Assembly: GCA_036380735.1 (NCBI GenBank)
Contig: DASVEE010000035.1
Location: 124,001 to 188,000 of the forward strand
Direction: 5' to 3'
Source of the DNA: DASVEE01 sp036380735
GTDB lineage: Bacteria; Acidobacteriota; Thermoanaerobaculia; Gp7-AA8
DNA: 64,000 nucleotides
Program-made: the position numbers and the translations under genes
Shown: positions 25,383 to 34,672 of the stretch, one piece after another
Layout of the letters: every line of letters starts with the position of its first letter
Numbering within the stretch: position 1 is the stretch's first letter
Notes under the pieces: model-generated
Told to the model about the DNA's origin: nothing
Database searches by the model: none
What the model saw: only the letters and a program-made list of their open reading frames with translations

Positions 25383-27392
25383 ATGTCCATCCCCGCGGTG
25401 CCATCTGCGACCGGCGAGCGCGATGTAGTCCTCGCTGTCGATGACAACGAGCAGAACCTGCTCCTGCTCGAGGAGTATCTATGCGGCTGGGGCTACGACG
25501 TAGTGCTGGCGCGCGACGGACGCGAAGCGGTCGAGCTCTGGCCCCGTCACGACCCGTCGATCATCATCCTCGACGTGATGATGCCGAACATGGACGGCTA
25601 TCAGGCGTGCTCGCTCATCAAAGCATCGCCCGGGGGCCGCACCATCCCCATCCTCATGCTGACGGCGCTCACCGCGACGCAGGACAAGATCCGCGCGCTC
25701 GACTGCGGCGCCGACGACTTCCTCAACAAGCCCATCAATCGGGATGAACTGCGCACGCGCATCCGCTCGCTGATCAAGATCCGCAATCTGCGCAAGGAGC
25801 TCGACTCGAGCGAGAACATCATCATGACGCTGACGACGGCGCTGGAGTCGAAGGACTCGCACACGCACGGGCACGTGCACCGCGTCGCGTCGTACGCCTC
25901 GCACCTCTGCGACAAGCTGGGGATGTCGGCGGAGGAGAAGGAGACCGTCATCAAAGGCGCGATGCTCCACGACCTCGGGATGATCGGCGTCCCCGACAAC
26001 CTGCTGCTCAAGCCCGATCTGAGCGACGACGAGCGCAGCGTCGTGGTCGAGCACACCCGCATGGGCGCGTCGATCCTCGAGCCGATGACGACATTCCGCC
26101 AGTTCGTGCCGATCGTGCGCTGGCATCACGAGCGCGTCGACGGCAACGGCTATCCCGACCGGCTGCGCGGCGCACAGATCCCGCTGGAAGCGCAGATCGT
26201 CGGCATCGCCAACCGCTTCGACGAGATCCATCACGAGACGGCGCTGACGGAGCACGATGCGCTGCAGATTCTCGGGGCCGAGGCGCAGGCGGGGGCGTTC
26301 GACGGCGAGCTGGTGAAGCTGTTCGCCGCATCGCTCGACGAGGAGAACCCGACGGCGGCGACGACGAAGCACATGCGACCGCGCCCGCTGCCGGAGCCGC
26401 GCGTGCTCTGCGTCGACGACAACCAGCTCAATCGCGATCTGGTCACGGCGACGCTGGCCGAGGCGGGGATGCACGTGCTGATTGCGCGCGATGGAGCGGA
26501 GGCGCTGTCGGTGCTCGCGCGCGATCCCGTCGACGTCGTGCTGCTCGACCTGGTCATGCCGATGCAGGACGGCGCGTCGACGCTGCGCCTGCTGCGCGGC
26601 GATGCACGCTACGAGTTCCTCCCGATCATCGTGCTGACCTCGCACCGCAACGTGCAGACGCGCCAGGAAGCAATCCTCGGCGGCGCCGACGATTTCCTGA
26701 GCTATCCGCTCAACCGTCTGGAGCTGGTGACGCGCATCCGCTCGCTGCTGCGCATCAAGGATTACCACGCCGATCTGGAGCAGACGCAGAACGTGATCTG
26801 CGCGCTGGCGCTGGCGCTCGAAGCGAAGGACCACTACACGCGGGGCCACTCGCAGCGCGTGGGCGATCTGGCGCGCCGCTTCGCGCTGCACGTGGGGCTC
26901 GCGGAAGACGTCGCGGAGATGATCCGCACGGCCGGGCTGCTGCACGACATCGGCAAGATTGCGGTTCCCGAGGCGCTGCTCAACAAGCAGGGACCGCTGT
27001 CGCGCGAGGAGTTCCTGCGCGTCGTCGATCACCCTGTGATCGGCGAAGAGATGGTGCGCCCGCTGACGACGCTGACCGCGGTGCTGCAGCTCATCCGCCA
27101 CCACCACGAGCGCTACGACGGACGCGGCTACCCGGACGGTCTCAAAGGCGACGACATCCCGTACGAAGTGCGCCTCCTGTCGATCGTGGACGCGTACGAC
27201 GCGCTGACCTCACACCGGTCCTATCGCCCGGCGCCGCTGACGCACGAAGCCGCGGTATCGACCCTGCGCCGCGAAGCCTCGGGCGGCAAGTGGGACCCAG
27301 TGATGGTGGAGCAGTTCGCCACGATGCTGGGGGAACAGTCGCCGGACTGGCCGGCGATCACGCGGCCGGCGCCGACGTTACGGTTGGCGTAG
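25383..27392 (+). CDS. Tandem response regulator: REC-HD-GYP-REC-HD-GYP
   Basis: 669 residues, an internal duplication of receiver plus HD-GYP. REC1 (about 10-130, phospho-acceptor in IIILDVMMPNMDG), HD-GYP 1 (about 150-315: GAMLHDLGMIGVP, HHERVDGNGYPDRL), REC2 (about 340-455, VVLLDLVMPMQDG), HD-GYP 2 (about 475-645: GLLHDIGKIAVP, HHERYDGRGYPDGL, VDAYDALTSHRSYRPA). HD-GYP enzymes hydrolyse cyclic di-GMP. The second copy has all usual motifs; in the first the HDxGK lysine is Met and the later DAYDAL motif is NRFDEI, so it may be inactive or regulatory. Phosphorylation of one or both REC domains would control activity. No histidine kinase is adjacent. Confidence 0.88.
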   Translation: MSIPAVPSATGERDVVLAVDDNEQNLLLLEEYLCGWGYDVVLARDGREAVELWPRHDPSIIILDVMMPNMDGYQACSLIKASPGGRTIPILMLTALTATQDKIRALDCGADDFLNKPINRDELRTRIRSLIKIRNLRKELDSSENIIMTLTTALESKDSHTHGHVHRVASYASHLCDKLGMSAEEKETVIKGAMLHDLGMIGVPDNLLLKPDLSDDERSVVVEHTRMGASILEPMTTFRQFVPIVRWHHERVDGNGYPDRLRGAQIPLEAQIVGIANRFDEIHHETALTEHDALQILGAEAQAGAFDGELVKLFAASLDEENPTAATTKHMRPRPLPEPRVLCVDDNQLNRDLVTATLAEAGMHVLIARDGAEALSVLARDPVDVVLLDLVMPMQDGASTLRLLRGDARYEFLPIIVLTSHRNVQTRQEAILGGADDFLSYPLNRLELVTRIRSLLRIKDYHADLEQTQNVICALALALEAKDHYTRGHSQRVGDLARRFALHVGLAEDVAEMIRTAGLLHDIGKIAVPEALLNKQGPLSREEFLRVVDHPVIGEEMVRPLTTLTAVLQLIRHHHERYDGRGYPDGLKGDDIPYEVRLLSIVDAYDALTSHRSYRPAPLTHEAAVSTLRREASGGKWDPVMVEQFATMLGEQSPDWPAITRPAPTLRLA

Positions 27393-27399
27393 GGGCACG

Positions 27400-27493
27400 G
27401 GGGACGTTTTCCGTTGTCCGTTGTCCGTGCTGCGCTACGCGACGCTCACCGCACGGCGCAGCACGGAAAACGGACAACGGAAAACGTCCCCCC
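27400..27493. repeat. 7-bp-unit hairpin element, copy 3
   Basis: GGGGGACGTTTTCCGTTGTC starts a left arm of about 37 bases whose complement, with one or two mismatches, ends at 27493. The tip carries GTGCTGCGC ... GCGCAGCAC as in copies 1 and 2. It lies between the converging ends of the HD-GYP and peptidase genes, with only a few bases to each stop. Confidence 0.85.
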
Positions 27494-27496
27494 CGT

Positions 27497-28555
27497 TCAC
27501 TTCCCCAGCACGCGCCGCACGTCTTCCACCGGCAGCGCCTTCACCGTTTCATCCACCGCCGTGGCCTTCAGCAGTGAATTCACAATCGCCTCTTCGGTGG
27601 CTTCAATGACGGCCAGAAACAGCGGGGACATGTCATCGTTCTTCACCAGCGACGCCGCGTGGCGCGCGGTGGAAAAGGCGATGGCGTAGTCGCCGCTGCC
27701 GTTGGTGGCGGCGGCGCCGGTGCGCGCGAGGCCCATCATCGCGCGTGCGCCCATGCGCTTCAGGTTGCGCGCGTCGACCGGGGCATCGGTGGCGATGACG
27801 ATCATGATGGAGCCGTCGGCGTTCTCCAGCTCGTTCTTCAGGTAATACTGCCCGAGCTCCTGGCCGACGGGCGCGCCGGCGATCGTCAGCACGCCGCCGA
27901 AGTTGGACTGGACGAGCACACCGACCGTCCAGCCACCGAGCTTCTGCGGCAGCTTGCGCGACGACGTCCCGATCCCACCCTTCCATCCGAAGGCGACGGT
28001 GCCGCGTCCGGCGCCGACGCTCCCTTCCTCCACCGCGCCGCCGCGCGCGTTGCGCAGCGCGGCGAAGACGTGCTCGCGATTGACGTGACGGCCGCGGATG
28101 TCGTTCAGCCGCCCGTCGTTCGTCTCCCCGACGACGACGTTGATCGACTTCACTTCTTCGTTGCCCGGCAGCGCCAGCATGTGGTCGATGAGTGCATCGG
28201 CCACGCGCGGGACGTTCAGCGTCGACGTCAGCAGGATCGGCGACTCCAGCTCTCCCAGCTCGTCGATCTGCGTCGTTCCGATCAGCTTCCCGAAGCCGTT
28301 GACGACGAACACCGCCGCCGGCACCTTCTCCCGGAACAGATTCCCGCCGTGCGGCAGCACGGCCGTGACGCCGGTATTCACCCCCGCGGGCGCCATCACC
28401 GTGGTGTGCCCCACCCGTACCCCCGCCACATCGGTGATGGCGTTGAGCTGTCCCGTGGGAAGGATGCCGATGGTGACGCCGAGGTCGCGGAGGCGGGGAC
28501 GTTCCGCCGCGGACAACGACACGGTGAACAGGACGATCAGCAGCAGGCGTTTCAT
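27497..28555 (-). CDS. P1 family (DmpA-type, S58) aminopeptidase, exported
   Basis: 352 residues. Signal peptide MKRLLLIVLFTVSLSAA. The family opening RDLGVTIGILPTGQLNAITD and DVAGVRVGHTTV, the segment VVVGETNDGRLNDIR, and the nucleophile region GVLVQSNFGG (autoprocessing Ser in SNFG) are those of DmpA/P1 peptidases, which release N-terminal D- or L-residues or act on beta-peptides after self-cleavage into two chains. The frame begins at 28573, but ATG 28555 gives the signal peptide. Divergent from ribF, 77 bp between starts. The substrate is not deducible; peptide scavenging in the periplasm is likely. Confidence 0.88.
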   Translation of the reverse strand: MKRLLLIVLFTVSLSAAERPRLRDLGVTIGILPTGQLNAITDVAGVRVGHTTVMAPAGVNTGVTAVLPHGGNLFREKVPAAVFVVNGFGKLIGTTQIDELGELESPILLTSTLNVPRVADALIDHMLALPGNEEVKSINVVVGETNDGRLNDIRGRHVNREHVFAALRNARGGAVEEGSVGAGRGTVAFGWKGGIGTSSRKLPQKLGGWTVGVLVQSNFGGVLTIAGAPVGQELGQYYLKNELENADGSIMIVIATDAPVDARNLKRMGARAMMGLARTGAAATNGSGDYAIAFSTARHAASLVKNDDMSPLFLAVIEATEEAIVNSLLKATAVDETVKALPVEDVRRVLGK

Positions 28556-28632
28556 GGCGGCAATGTACCGCACGCGCCCCGCTGGGCCCTGAGCCCTGAG
28601 CCCTGCTGTAGTAAAGTTCGCCGTCCGTAGCG

Positions 28633-29613
28633 ATGCTCGTACTCCACGATCCCCTTCGACAAACTGACCTCCCGCGCGGCTGTGTGGCCACGATCGGGAA
28701 CTTTGACGGCATGCACGTCGGCCATCAGCAGATCGTGCGTGGCGTCGTGGCTCGGGCGCGCGAGCTCGGGCGGCCGACGGCCGTCATCACGTTTCATCCA
28801 CACCCGCTCTCCATCGTCGCTCCCGATCGGGTTCCGAAACAGATCCTCACGCTCGCGCAGAAAGAGGAAGTGCTGCGGGAAATGGGGGTCGACGCGCTGA
28901 TGATCGTGCCGTTCACGCACGAGTTCTCGCGCTGGACGGCCGACCGCTTCATCGAGGAGTTCCTGGTCAACGCGCTGAAGGTCAGCGAAGTCCACATCGG
29001 ACGCGACTTCTGCTTTGGCGCCGGACGCGAAGGGAACCTGGAGAAACTGACCGCGGCAGGGGAGCGCTTCGGCTTCGCCGTCCAGGGCGTCGACGACGTG
29101 AAGCTGCGCGGGATGCGCGTCTCGAGCTCCATCGTGCGCGACGCGATCTCCAAAGGGTCGATGCGCATCGTGACGATGGCTCTGGGGCGCACCTACTTCG
29201 TCGATGGACGCGTCGCCACCGGCCGCCGCCTCGGGCGCAAGATGGGCTTCCCGACCGTCAACGTCGATCCGTCGAACGACCTCTTCCCCGGCTCCGGCGT
29301 CTACGTGACGACGTCGCGGTTCGAGAGCTTCTCCCGTTCGTTCGAGAGCGTGACGAACATCGGTGTCCGGCCGACGCTCTACGAAAACTACGCCACGACG
29401 ATCGAGAGCCACATCCTCGACTTCGACTCGAACGTCTACGGCGACACGGTGCGTCTTTACTTCCATCGCCTCCTGCGGCGCGAGCAGCAGTTCCGCTCGG
29501 CACTCGAGCTGACGAACCAGATCCGCCAGGACATCCATCGCTCACGCCTTTACTTCCTGCGGCATCCGATTCGCTTCAACGACGTTGGCGTCGAGCCCGA
29601 CGATTGGTCCTGA
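28633..29613 (+). CDS. ribF: Bifunctional riboflavin kinase / FAD synthetase
   Basis: 326 residues, typical length. Converts riboflavin to FMN and FMN to FAD in the cytosol. The N-terminal adenylyltransferase part (1-180) has GNFDGMHVGHQQIV and the TFHPHP loop; the C-terminal kinase part (about 185-320) has GRRLGRKMGFPTVNV, GVYVTT, TNIGVRPT and the ESHILDFDSNVYG segment. All expected motifs are intact. It is followed after 12 bp by a membrane-protein gene, probably co-transcribed. Confidence 0.95.
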   Translation: MLVLHDPLRQTDLPRGCVATIGNFDGMHVGHQQIVRGVVARARELGRPTAVITFHPHPLSIVAPDRVPKQILTLAQKEEVLREMGVDALMIVPFTHEFSRWTADRFIEEFLVNALKVSEVHIGRDFCFGAGREGNLEKLTAAGERFGFAVQGVDDVKLRGMRVSSSIVRDAISKGSMRIVTMALGRTYFVDGRVATGRRLGRKMGFPTVNVDPSNDLFPGSGVYVTTSRFESFSRSFESVTNIGVRPTLYENYATTIESHILDFDSNVYGDTVRLYFHRLLRREQQFRSALELTNQIRQDIHRSRLYFLRHPIRFNDVGVEPDDWS

Positions 29614-29625
29614 CGCGCGCACTGC

Positions 29626-30516
29626 ATGTCCGATCCCGTACTTGCCCTCGTTCTCTTCTCGGCGTTCTTCCTCGCGCTGGCGCTGGCGCATTTCTTCAAG
29701 ACGCTCGACAACGGCCTCTGGCGTGACGGGCGCACGCCGCTCGTCGCCGGCATCATCGCCGGCCTGATTCTCCGTTTTGTGACCGAGGATGCGACGCTGC
29801 GGCTGATCCTGATCGGCGTGCTGCTCACGGCGGCGGCGCTGTACGTGCGCCTCACCGGCCGCGAGTCGGAGCCGACCGACGGCCTCACCCTCGGCGCCCT
29901 CATGGGCGGCGCAGCGTCGATCCCGCTCGTCTTCACGGGCGGCGACGAAGCGCAACTGGTCCGTTTTGCCGAGTGCGTGCTCGCCGGAGCGGTCGCCGGT
30001 TACGGCGTGACGTTCGCGCTCTCACGCGTGACCGACCGCCTGCAGCAGCTGGCGATCGACGCGGCCACGGCCGTGGTGGCGACCGGCGCCGCCTACGCAC
30101 CAACGTTCCTCATCCGCGCGGGCGTCCCGGAGCGTCGCGTGGTCATCGGCATCGCCGCGCTGATCCCGCTGCTGCTCGTGGCGATCGTGTTCAAGCAGTG
30201 GCCCGGCCTCCGCGCCGAGCTCCGCGACGAAGCGGCCCTCGGCGTCATCGACGAGAGCGACATCCGCTCCACGGCGCACCCGTTCCTCCGCCTCGGCCGC
30301 GCCGGCTGGCACGACGCCGAAGCCCACCGCGAGTTCGTCCGCGTCGCCAACCGCATCGCCCTGCGCAAACGCCAGCAACGCCACCGCCCCGACGCCATCG
30401 CCCGCCTGTATCAGGTGGAGATCATCAAGCTGCGCATGCAACTGCAGGAGATGAGCGTCATCGATTTCCGCATGCGGGCCGCGGCGGCACGGCAGGATGG
30501 CGACCAGTCGTCGTAG
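29626..30516 (+). CDS. Multi-pass membrane protein of unknown function
   Basis: 296 residues. Six or so hydrophobic segments in the first 195 residues (ALVLFSAFFLALALAHFF, PLVAGIIAGLILRFV, LILIGVLLTAAALYV, GALMGGAASIPLVF, FAECVLAGAVAGYGV, VVATGAAYAPTFLI, VIGIAALIPLLLVAIVF), then a charged cytoplasmic tail of about 100 residues containing LRKRQQRHRPDAIARLY and ending in a helical region. No transporter or enzyme signature seen. Twelve bases after ribF; a link to flavin metabolism is only suggested by order. Confidence 0.7.
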   Translation: MSDPVLALVLFSAFFLALALAHFFKTLDNGLWRDGRTPLVAGIIAGLILRFVTEDATLRLILIGVLLTAAALYVRLTGRESEPTDGLTLGALMGGAASIPLVFTGGDEAQLVRFAECVLAGAVAGYGVTFALSRVTDRLQQLAIDAATAVVATGAAYAPTFLIRAGVPERRVVIGIAALIPLLLVAIVFKQWPGLRAELRDEAALGVIDESDIRSTAHPFLRLGRAGWHDAEAHREFVRVANRIALRKRQQRHRPDAIARLYQVEIIKLRMQLQEMSVIDFRMRAAAARQDGDQSS

Positions 30517-30526
30517 GGAGTGGGGA

Positions 30527-30642
30527 ACGATAGGACGAATAGGACCTATAGGACTAATAGGACGAATAGGTAGGCCCCCGACCGACCACGAGGTGGCAGG
30601 CTCCGCAGGCCTATTGGTCCTATCAGTCCTATTCGTCCTATC
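30527..30642. repeat. 9-bp-unit inverted element
   Basis: Left arm 30527-30571 (GGACGAATA, GGACCTATA, GGACTAATA, GGACGAATA units), right arm 30611-30642 (GGTCCTATC, AGTCCTATT, CGTCCTATC). The tip is about 40 bases. It joins the converging ends of the membrane-protein and TonB-receptor genes. Confidence 0.85.
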
Positions 30643-32708
30643 TACCGGTTGATCCCCACGACGAAACTCCGCCCCGGCGCAAACGCGGCCGCGGCATCGG
30701 CGGATCCAAAGTGCTGCTGATTGGTGGCGTTGCGTACCACGACGCGCACTTCGAAGAGCGGCGTGATGCGCCAGCCGGCGCCGAGATCCAGCTCGGTGTA
30801 GCCGGGCCGCGCCACTTCGACCGGACCGGGACGATCGTCGTTGCCGTAGTGCGAAGCCATCACGAACGCGGACGCGGCGCGTGACGCCCAGCGCAGCGAC
30901 GCGTGCAGCGTCGGCGGCGCGATGTCGTCGAGCGCATCGCTGCTGCCGGCGACGTCGCCGCGTGAGGTCGAAGCGCCGAGCTGCACTTCGAACGCGTTGG
31001 TCACGCGTGCCGACGTCTCCAGCTCGAGGCCGCGCACGTGCGCTTCGCCGCGGTTGCGGAACTGGAAGTCGGCGCCGCTGCGGTAACGCTCGACGAGGTT
31101 GCGGATGCGGTAGTCGTAGGCGAAGAGCGCGACGCGGGTGCGCGCGCCGCTCCAGCGCAGGCCGCCGTCGAGCTGCACGCTGCGCTCCGGCTCGAGGTCG
31201 GGATTGCCGGTCACGAAGCCGCGGCCGCTGATGCCGCGGAAGTAGCGGTCGGAGAGCGTCGGCTCGCGGTAGCCGCTCGCGAGCTGCAGCGTCGCGGTGA
31301 CGCCGTGGAACGGACCGGCCGTGGCCGCGCCGAAGCCGGAGAGCGCGAAGTCGCTGCGCGAGCGCTCACCGAAGTAGCTGCCGCGCGTGCGCGAGGAGAT
31401 GGCGTCGCCGCGGCCGCCGGCCGCGAGCTGCAGGTACGGCGTGATGTCGCCGGTCCAGTTGGCGTACAGACCGGCGTCGTAACGGTCGGCGTCGTCGACG
31501 GAGGGGGAGGCGCGGAGGTCGAAGCGGCTGACGAAGTCGACGCCGGCGACGAGGCGGTTTCGTGCGCCGGCGTGATCGCCGGAGAGGCGGAACGATGCGT
31601 CGCGCGCCTTCACGGCCGCGCTCTCGATGCCCGTCGCGCGGATGCGGTTGGTGGTGATGGCGTAGGAGCCCAGCGACGCGCGTAGCGCCGCCGCATTCCA
31701 GAAGCCGTCTTCCTGCAGATCGACGGCGAATGTCAGCAGCGACGCGCGCTCGTCGGGGTAGATCGTCTGCACCGGATCGCTCGACGGCGCGCCGGTGTCG
31801 CGTGCGTGGCTGGTCATCAGCCCCGCGCGGACGCGGCCCCATTCGGTGTCGCGCACGAAGCGGAGCAGCGCACCGCGGTCGCGGAACTGGGAGTTCGCGA
31901 TCAAATTGCCGTTCGCATCGTTCCCATCGCCGCCGGAGCGGCCATGCACGGACGCGAGCAGGGAGCCGCCGAGGACGTCGAGAGAGAAGTCGGTGGTGAC
32001 GGAGCAGCCGTCGAGCGCGCCGAACGCGCACGAGGCGCTGTAACGCAGCTCGCGCGTGCCCGGAACGGGATCGCGCGGCCGCAGATGCACGACGCCGCCC
32101 AACGCGTCGGAGCCGTAGGCAACGGAGCCGGGACCGCGTGCGATCTCGATGGAGCCGAGCGTCATCGGATCGATGAACGTCGCGGAGGGCCCGGCGCGCC
32201 GCTCCGCGGTGATGCGCGCGTCGTCGATCATCAGCAGCGTGCGGCCGCCGGCGAGACCGCGCACGACCGGGACGGCGGACGAGCCTTCACCGCGCAGCGA
32301 GACGCCCGCCGTCGCGGCGATCGCCTCCGCCACCCGTTGCGGCCGCCGCTGCTCCAGCTCCTCGGCACCCACGATCACCGGCGCCGACGCAGGCGTGCGC
32401 TCGATGTTCGGCGTCGCTCCCATCGTGACGGTGACGCTCTCGCGAAAGACCTCCTCGAGCCGCAGCTCCGCGGTACGGCTGGTGAGCTGCACCGGCGGAT
32501 ACAGCTCGCCGCGGCTCCCCACGATGATCAACACGGCCGGATAGCGCGGCTCCGGTACGAGCGCAAAGTTCCCCGCGCCATCGGTACGCGCGGTGATGCT
32601 CTGATCGACGACCGAGATCTGTGCTCCGGCGACCGGTCGCCCGGTCGCATCGACCACACGGAACGTGGGGAGGATTGCGGCCAACAGCAGCAGCAGGACG
32701 TGCATCAT
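30642..32708 (-). CDS. TonB-dependent outer-membrane receptor
   Basis: 688 residues. Signal peptide MMHVLLLLLAAILPT, then a carboxypeptidase-regulatory-like N-terminal domain (FRVVDATGRPVAGAQISVVD, about 15-90), the plug (about 100-230: VAEAIAATAGVSLRGEGSSA, VRGLAGGRTLLMIDDARI, IEIARGPGSVAYGSDALGGV) and a 22-strand-type barrel to the C-terminus (ending in GRSFVVGINR). Such receptors import siderophores, cobalamin, glycans or metals with TonB energy. No ligand signature is visible; the plug motifs are nearest to the vitamin B12/metal-type receptors. Two adjacent ATG codons (32708, 32705) follow AAGGA; the second has the better spacing. It follows the cohesin-like operon on the same strand behind a terminator. 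Confidence 0.9.
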   Translation of the reverse strand: MMHVLLLLLAAILPTFRVVDATGRPVAGAQISVVDQSITARTDGAGNFALVPEPRYPAVLIIVGSRGELYPPVQLTSRTAELRLEEVFRESVTVTMGATPNIERTPASAPVIVGAEELEQRRPQRVAEAIAATAGVSLRGEGSSAVPVVRGLAGGRTLLMIDDARITAERRAGPSATFIDPMTLGSIEIARGPGSVAYGSDALGGVVHLRPRDPVPGTRELRYSASCAFGALDGCSVTTDFSLDVLGGSLLASVHGRSGGDGNDANGNLIANSQFRDRGALLRFVRDTEWGRVRAGLMTSHARDTGAPSSDPVQTIYPDERASLLTFAVDLQEDGFWNAAALRASLGSYAITTNRIRATGIESAAVKARDASFRLSGDHAGARNRLVAGVDFVSRFDLRASPSVDDADRYDAGLYANWTGDITPYLQLAAGGRGDAISSRTRGSYFGERSRSDFALSGFGAATAGPFHGVTATLQLASGYREPTLSDRYFRGISGRGFVTGNPDLEPERSVQLDGGLRWSGARTRVALFAYDYRIRNLVERYRSGADFQFRNRGEAHVRGLELETSARVTNAFEVQLGASTSRGDVAGSSDALDDIAPPTLHASLRWASRAASAFVMASHYGNDDRPGPVEVARPGYTELDLGAGWRITPLFEVRVVVRNATNQQHFGSADAAAAFAPGRSFVVGINR

Positions 32709-32763
32709 TTCCTTGAGAGGTTCAACGGTCTTCCAACTGAGACGTTGAACGAATGTGAAACAT

Positions 32764-32794
32764 GGCACCTATGGGACTGTGTCCCACAGGTGCC
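32764..32794 (-). terminator. Hairpin after the cohesin-like operon
   Basis: GGCACCTATGGGAC / GTCCCACAGGTGCC, 14-bp arms with one mismatch and a three-base loop, 7 bp behind the stop at 32801. T-run after it is weak on the minus strand (ATGTTTC). Confidence 0.65.
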
Positions 32795-32800
32795 GGGTTC

Positions 32801-34663
32801 CTAGTCGATGGCGCGTGCGAACTGCACGCTGGGATCGTTCGAGATGTTGTCGGTGGTGGCGCCGTAGACGAAGGCGCTGCCGCTCGTCACGGCGAAGGTG
32901 ATCGTTTCGCCGCCGGCGAGCACGTAGCCGTCCAGCATGGCGGCGGAGCCGATCTGCGTGAAGAACGTCGGGCCGAATGCTTTCGACGCGGTCTTCACGA
33001 CCGCACCCTCTTTGTCGCGCACCGTGATCGTCACGGCGGCTCCTTCGGCGAGCGTGCGCACGCCGATGTTGAGGCGGTAGCGCGCGATGTCGGCGGGCGC
33101 GAGCAACACGCCAACGTTGCCGCTGCTCAGCGCCTCATCCGCCGCCAGCGCATCCTCGGCGAAGCCGCTCGTGCCGGACGCTCCCGCGTCGTTGTACACG
33201 CGCGCGAGGACTACCGGCACCGCGGAGGTGCCGTCGGCGATCAGGTCGGCGCTGCCAAGGCCGCTCGGAAGCGACATCGCCGGCAGCAGGTCGTCGAACG
33301 CGAGCGTCTTGCGCGGCGCGATGGTGTAGGGGAGCGACGGATCGGCCGCAGAGCCCGAGACGCCCGCCGCGTGGAAGACGATGCGGCCGGAGATCGCGCT
33401 GTCGCTCGCGTTGTAGAGCTGGACCGACGTGCGGAAGAAGGAGCCGAAGCTGCCGGGCAGCGAGCCGACGACCGGGAGCACGCGGCTCTTCGGAACCGGC
33501 GCCGGATCGACGAGCACGGAGATCACGGGCGAGTAGCTCGACAGCACGTCGCACGACCCTTCGGCGATGCGGGCGCGGACGCGGTAGTAGTAGCGGACAT
33601 TGCCGGTGTCGTGCGTGAAGGAGGCGCTCGTGCCGGTCAGCGGCTGCGTCGTCGGCGCGGTGAACGCCGGTGACGTGGCTTCCTCGAGCACGTAGCCCGT
33701 GGCGCCGGTCACCGCGTTCCAAGTGACGTTGTACGCCTGTCCGATACCCACGCTGGCGGGTGCGGAGAGCTGCGGCGCGGCGGGGACGGTGCACGGCTCC
33801 GGCAGCGGATCGACGACCGCCACGCTGGTCTGATCGGTTGAGCTGCCGAGCGTCGCTGTGATCTGCGCGTTGCCGCGGGTGACGCCGGTGACGTCGAACG
33901 TGGCGAAGAAGGCGTTCGCCGGGATGATGACGGAGGTGGGGACGGTGGCGACGGCGGTGTTCGAGGAGGAGAGCTCGACGAGCGTGTCCGACGCCGCCGC
34001 CCGGCTGAGCGAGAGGGTGAGCGTGGCGTTTCCGCCGAGCGGCACGTCGGCGGCTTCGGGGAAGAGCGAGATGGAAAGCGCGGGGATGTCGATGCGGCCG
34101 TCGACGAGTCCGAGCGTGCCGTTGGCGACCGTCTCTTTCGTCGCTGCCGTGCCGCCGGAGTCGGTGAGCTGGGTCAGCCCCGGATCGAGCGTGAGGTTGA
34201 TCGACGTGCCGGGCGCTGCGGAAGGCGACAGGGTGAAGACGAGGTGCGCGACGAGGTCACCCGGCGCGGCAGCATCGAGTCCGAACGGGATGAGGTTCGT
34301 CGACTCCGGGAACGTGACGAGGAGCGACGTGGAGCCGTTGGTGGCCGGCTTGAACTCGGATGTCGGATCGAGGTTCTGCGTGATGCCGGCGCGGCTGAAC
34401 GACACCGACTGGACGGCAGAGGCGGGGGAGTAGTCGACCTTGATGCTGAACGACTGGATGCGGGAGCCGGCCGGGCGGTCCATGCCGAGGGGCGTGCCGG
34501 AGGCGTCGCGGATGTAGACCGGGACGTCCACGGTGTTGCCGGACGCCGTCACCGTTCCGACGGTGACGGTGTCCGCTGAGGCAGGACCGGCGACGAAGAA
34601 GATTGCGAGGACTGCAACAACCACGGCTGCGAGCGAGCTCGCAACGTTTCGCCTGGGGATCAT
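32801..34663 (-). CDS. Secreted protein with cohesin-like and FN3-like domains
   Basis: 620 residues. Signal peptide RRNVASSLAAVVVAVLAIFF, cut near ASA-DT. Residues about 32-195 form a cohesin-like beta-sandwich (VTVGTVTASGNTVDVPVYIR; FSIKVDYSPASAVQSVSFSR; then NLTLDPGLTQLTDSGG and ETVANGTLGLVDG), the same module as in the next gene upstream and in the C-terminus of the giant protein. Next: a Calx-beta/Ig-like unit (205-290), an FN3 unit (PAAPQLSAPASVGIGQAYNV, about 300-385) and a C-terminal beta domain (SRVLPVVGSLPGSFGSFFRT onwards). Cohesins bind dockerins in other systems. The gene is 9 bp behind its upstream neighbour, clearly one operon. Confidence 0.78.
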   Translation of the reverse strand: MIPRRNVASSLAAVVVAVLAIFFVAGPASADTVTVGTVTASGNTVDVPVYIRDASGTPLGMDRPAGSRIQSFSIKVDYSPASAVQSVSFSRAGITQNLDPTSEFKPATNGSTSLLVTFPESTNLIPFGLDAAAPGDLVAHLVFTLSPSAAPGTSINLTLDPGLTQLTDSGGTAATKETVANGTLGLVDGRIDIPALSISLFPEAADVPLGGNATLTLSLSRAAASDTLVELSSSNTAVATVPTSVIIPANAFFATFDVTGVTRGNAQITATLGSSTDQTSVAVVDPLPEPCTVPAAPQLSAPASVGIGQAYNVTWNAVTGATGYVLEEATSPAFTAPTTQPLTGTSASFTHDTGNVRYYYRVRARIAEGSCDVLSSYSPVISVLVDPAPVPKSRVLPVVGSLPGSFGSFFRTSVQLYNASDSAISGRIVFHAAGVSGSAADPSLPYTIAPRKTLAFDDLLPAMSLPSGLGSADLIADGTSAVPVVLARVYNDAGASGTSGFAEDALAADEALSSGNVGVLLAPADIARYRLNIGVRTLAEGAAVTITVRDKEGAVVKTASKAFGPTFFTQIGSAAMLDGYVLAGGETITFAVTSGSAFVYGATTDNISNDPSVQFARAID

Positions 34664-34672
34664 GGGGTTTCC

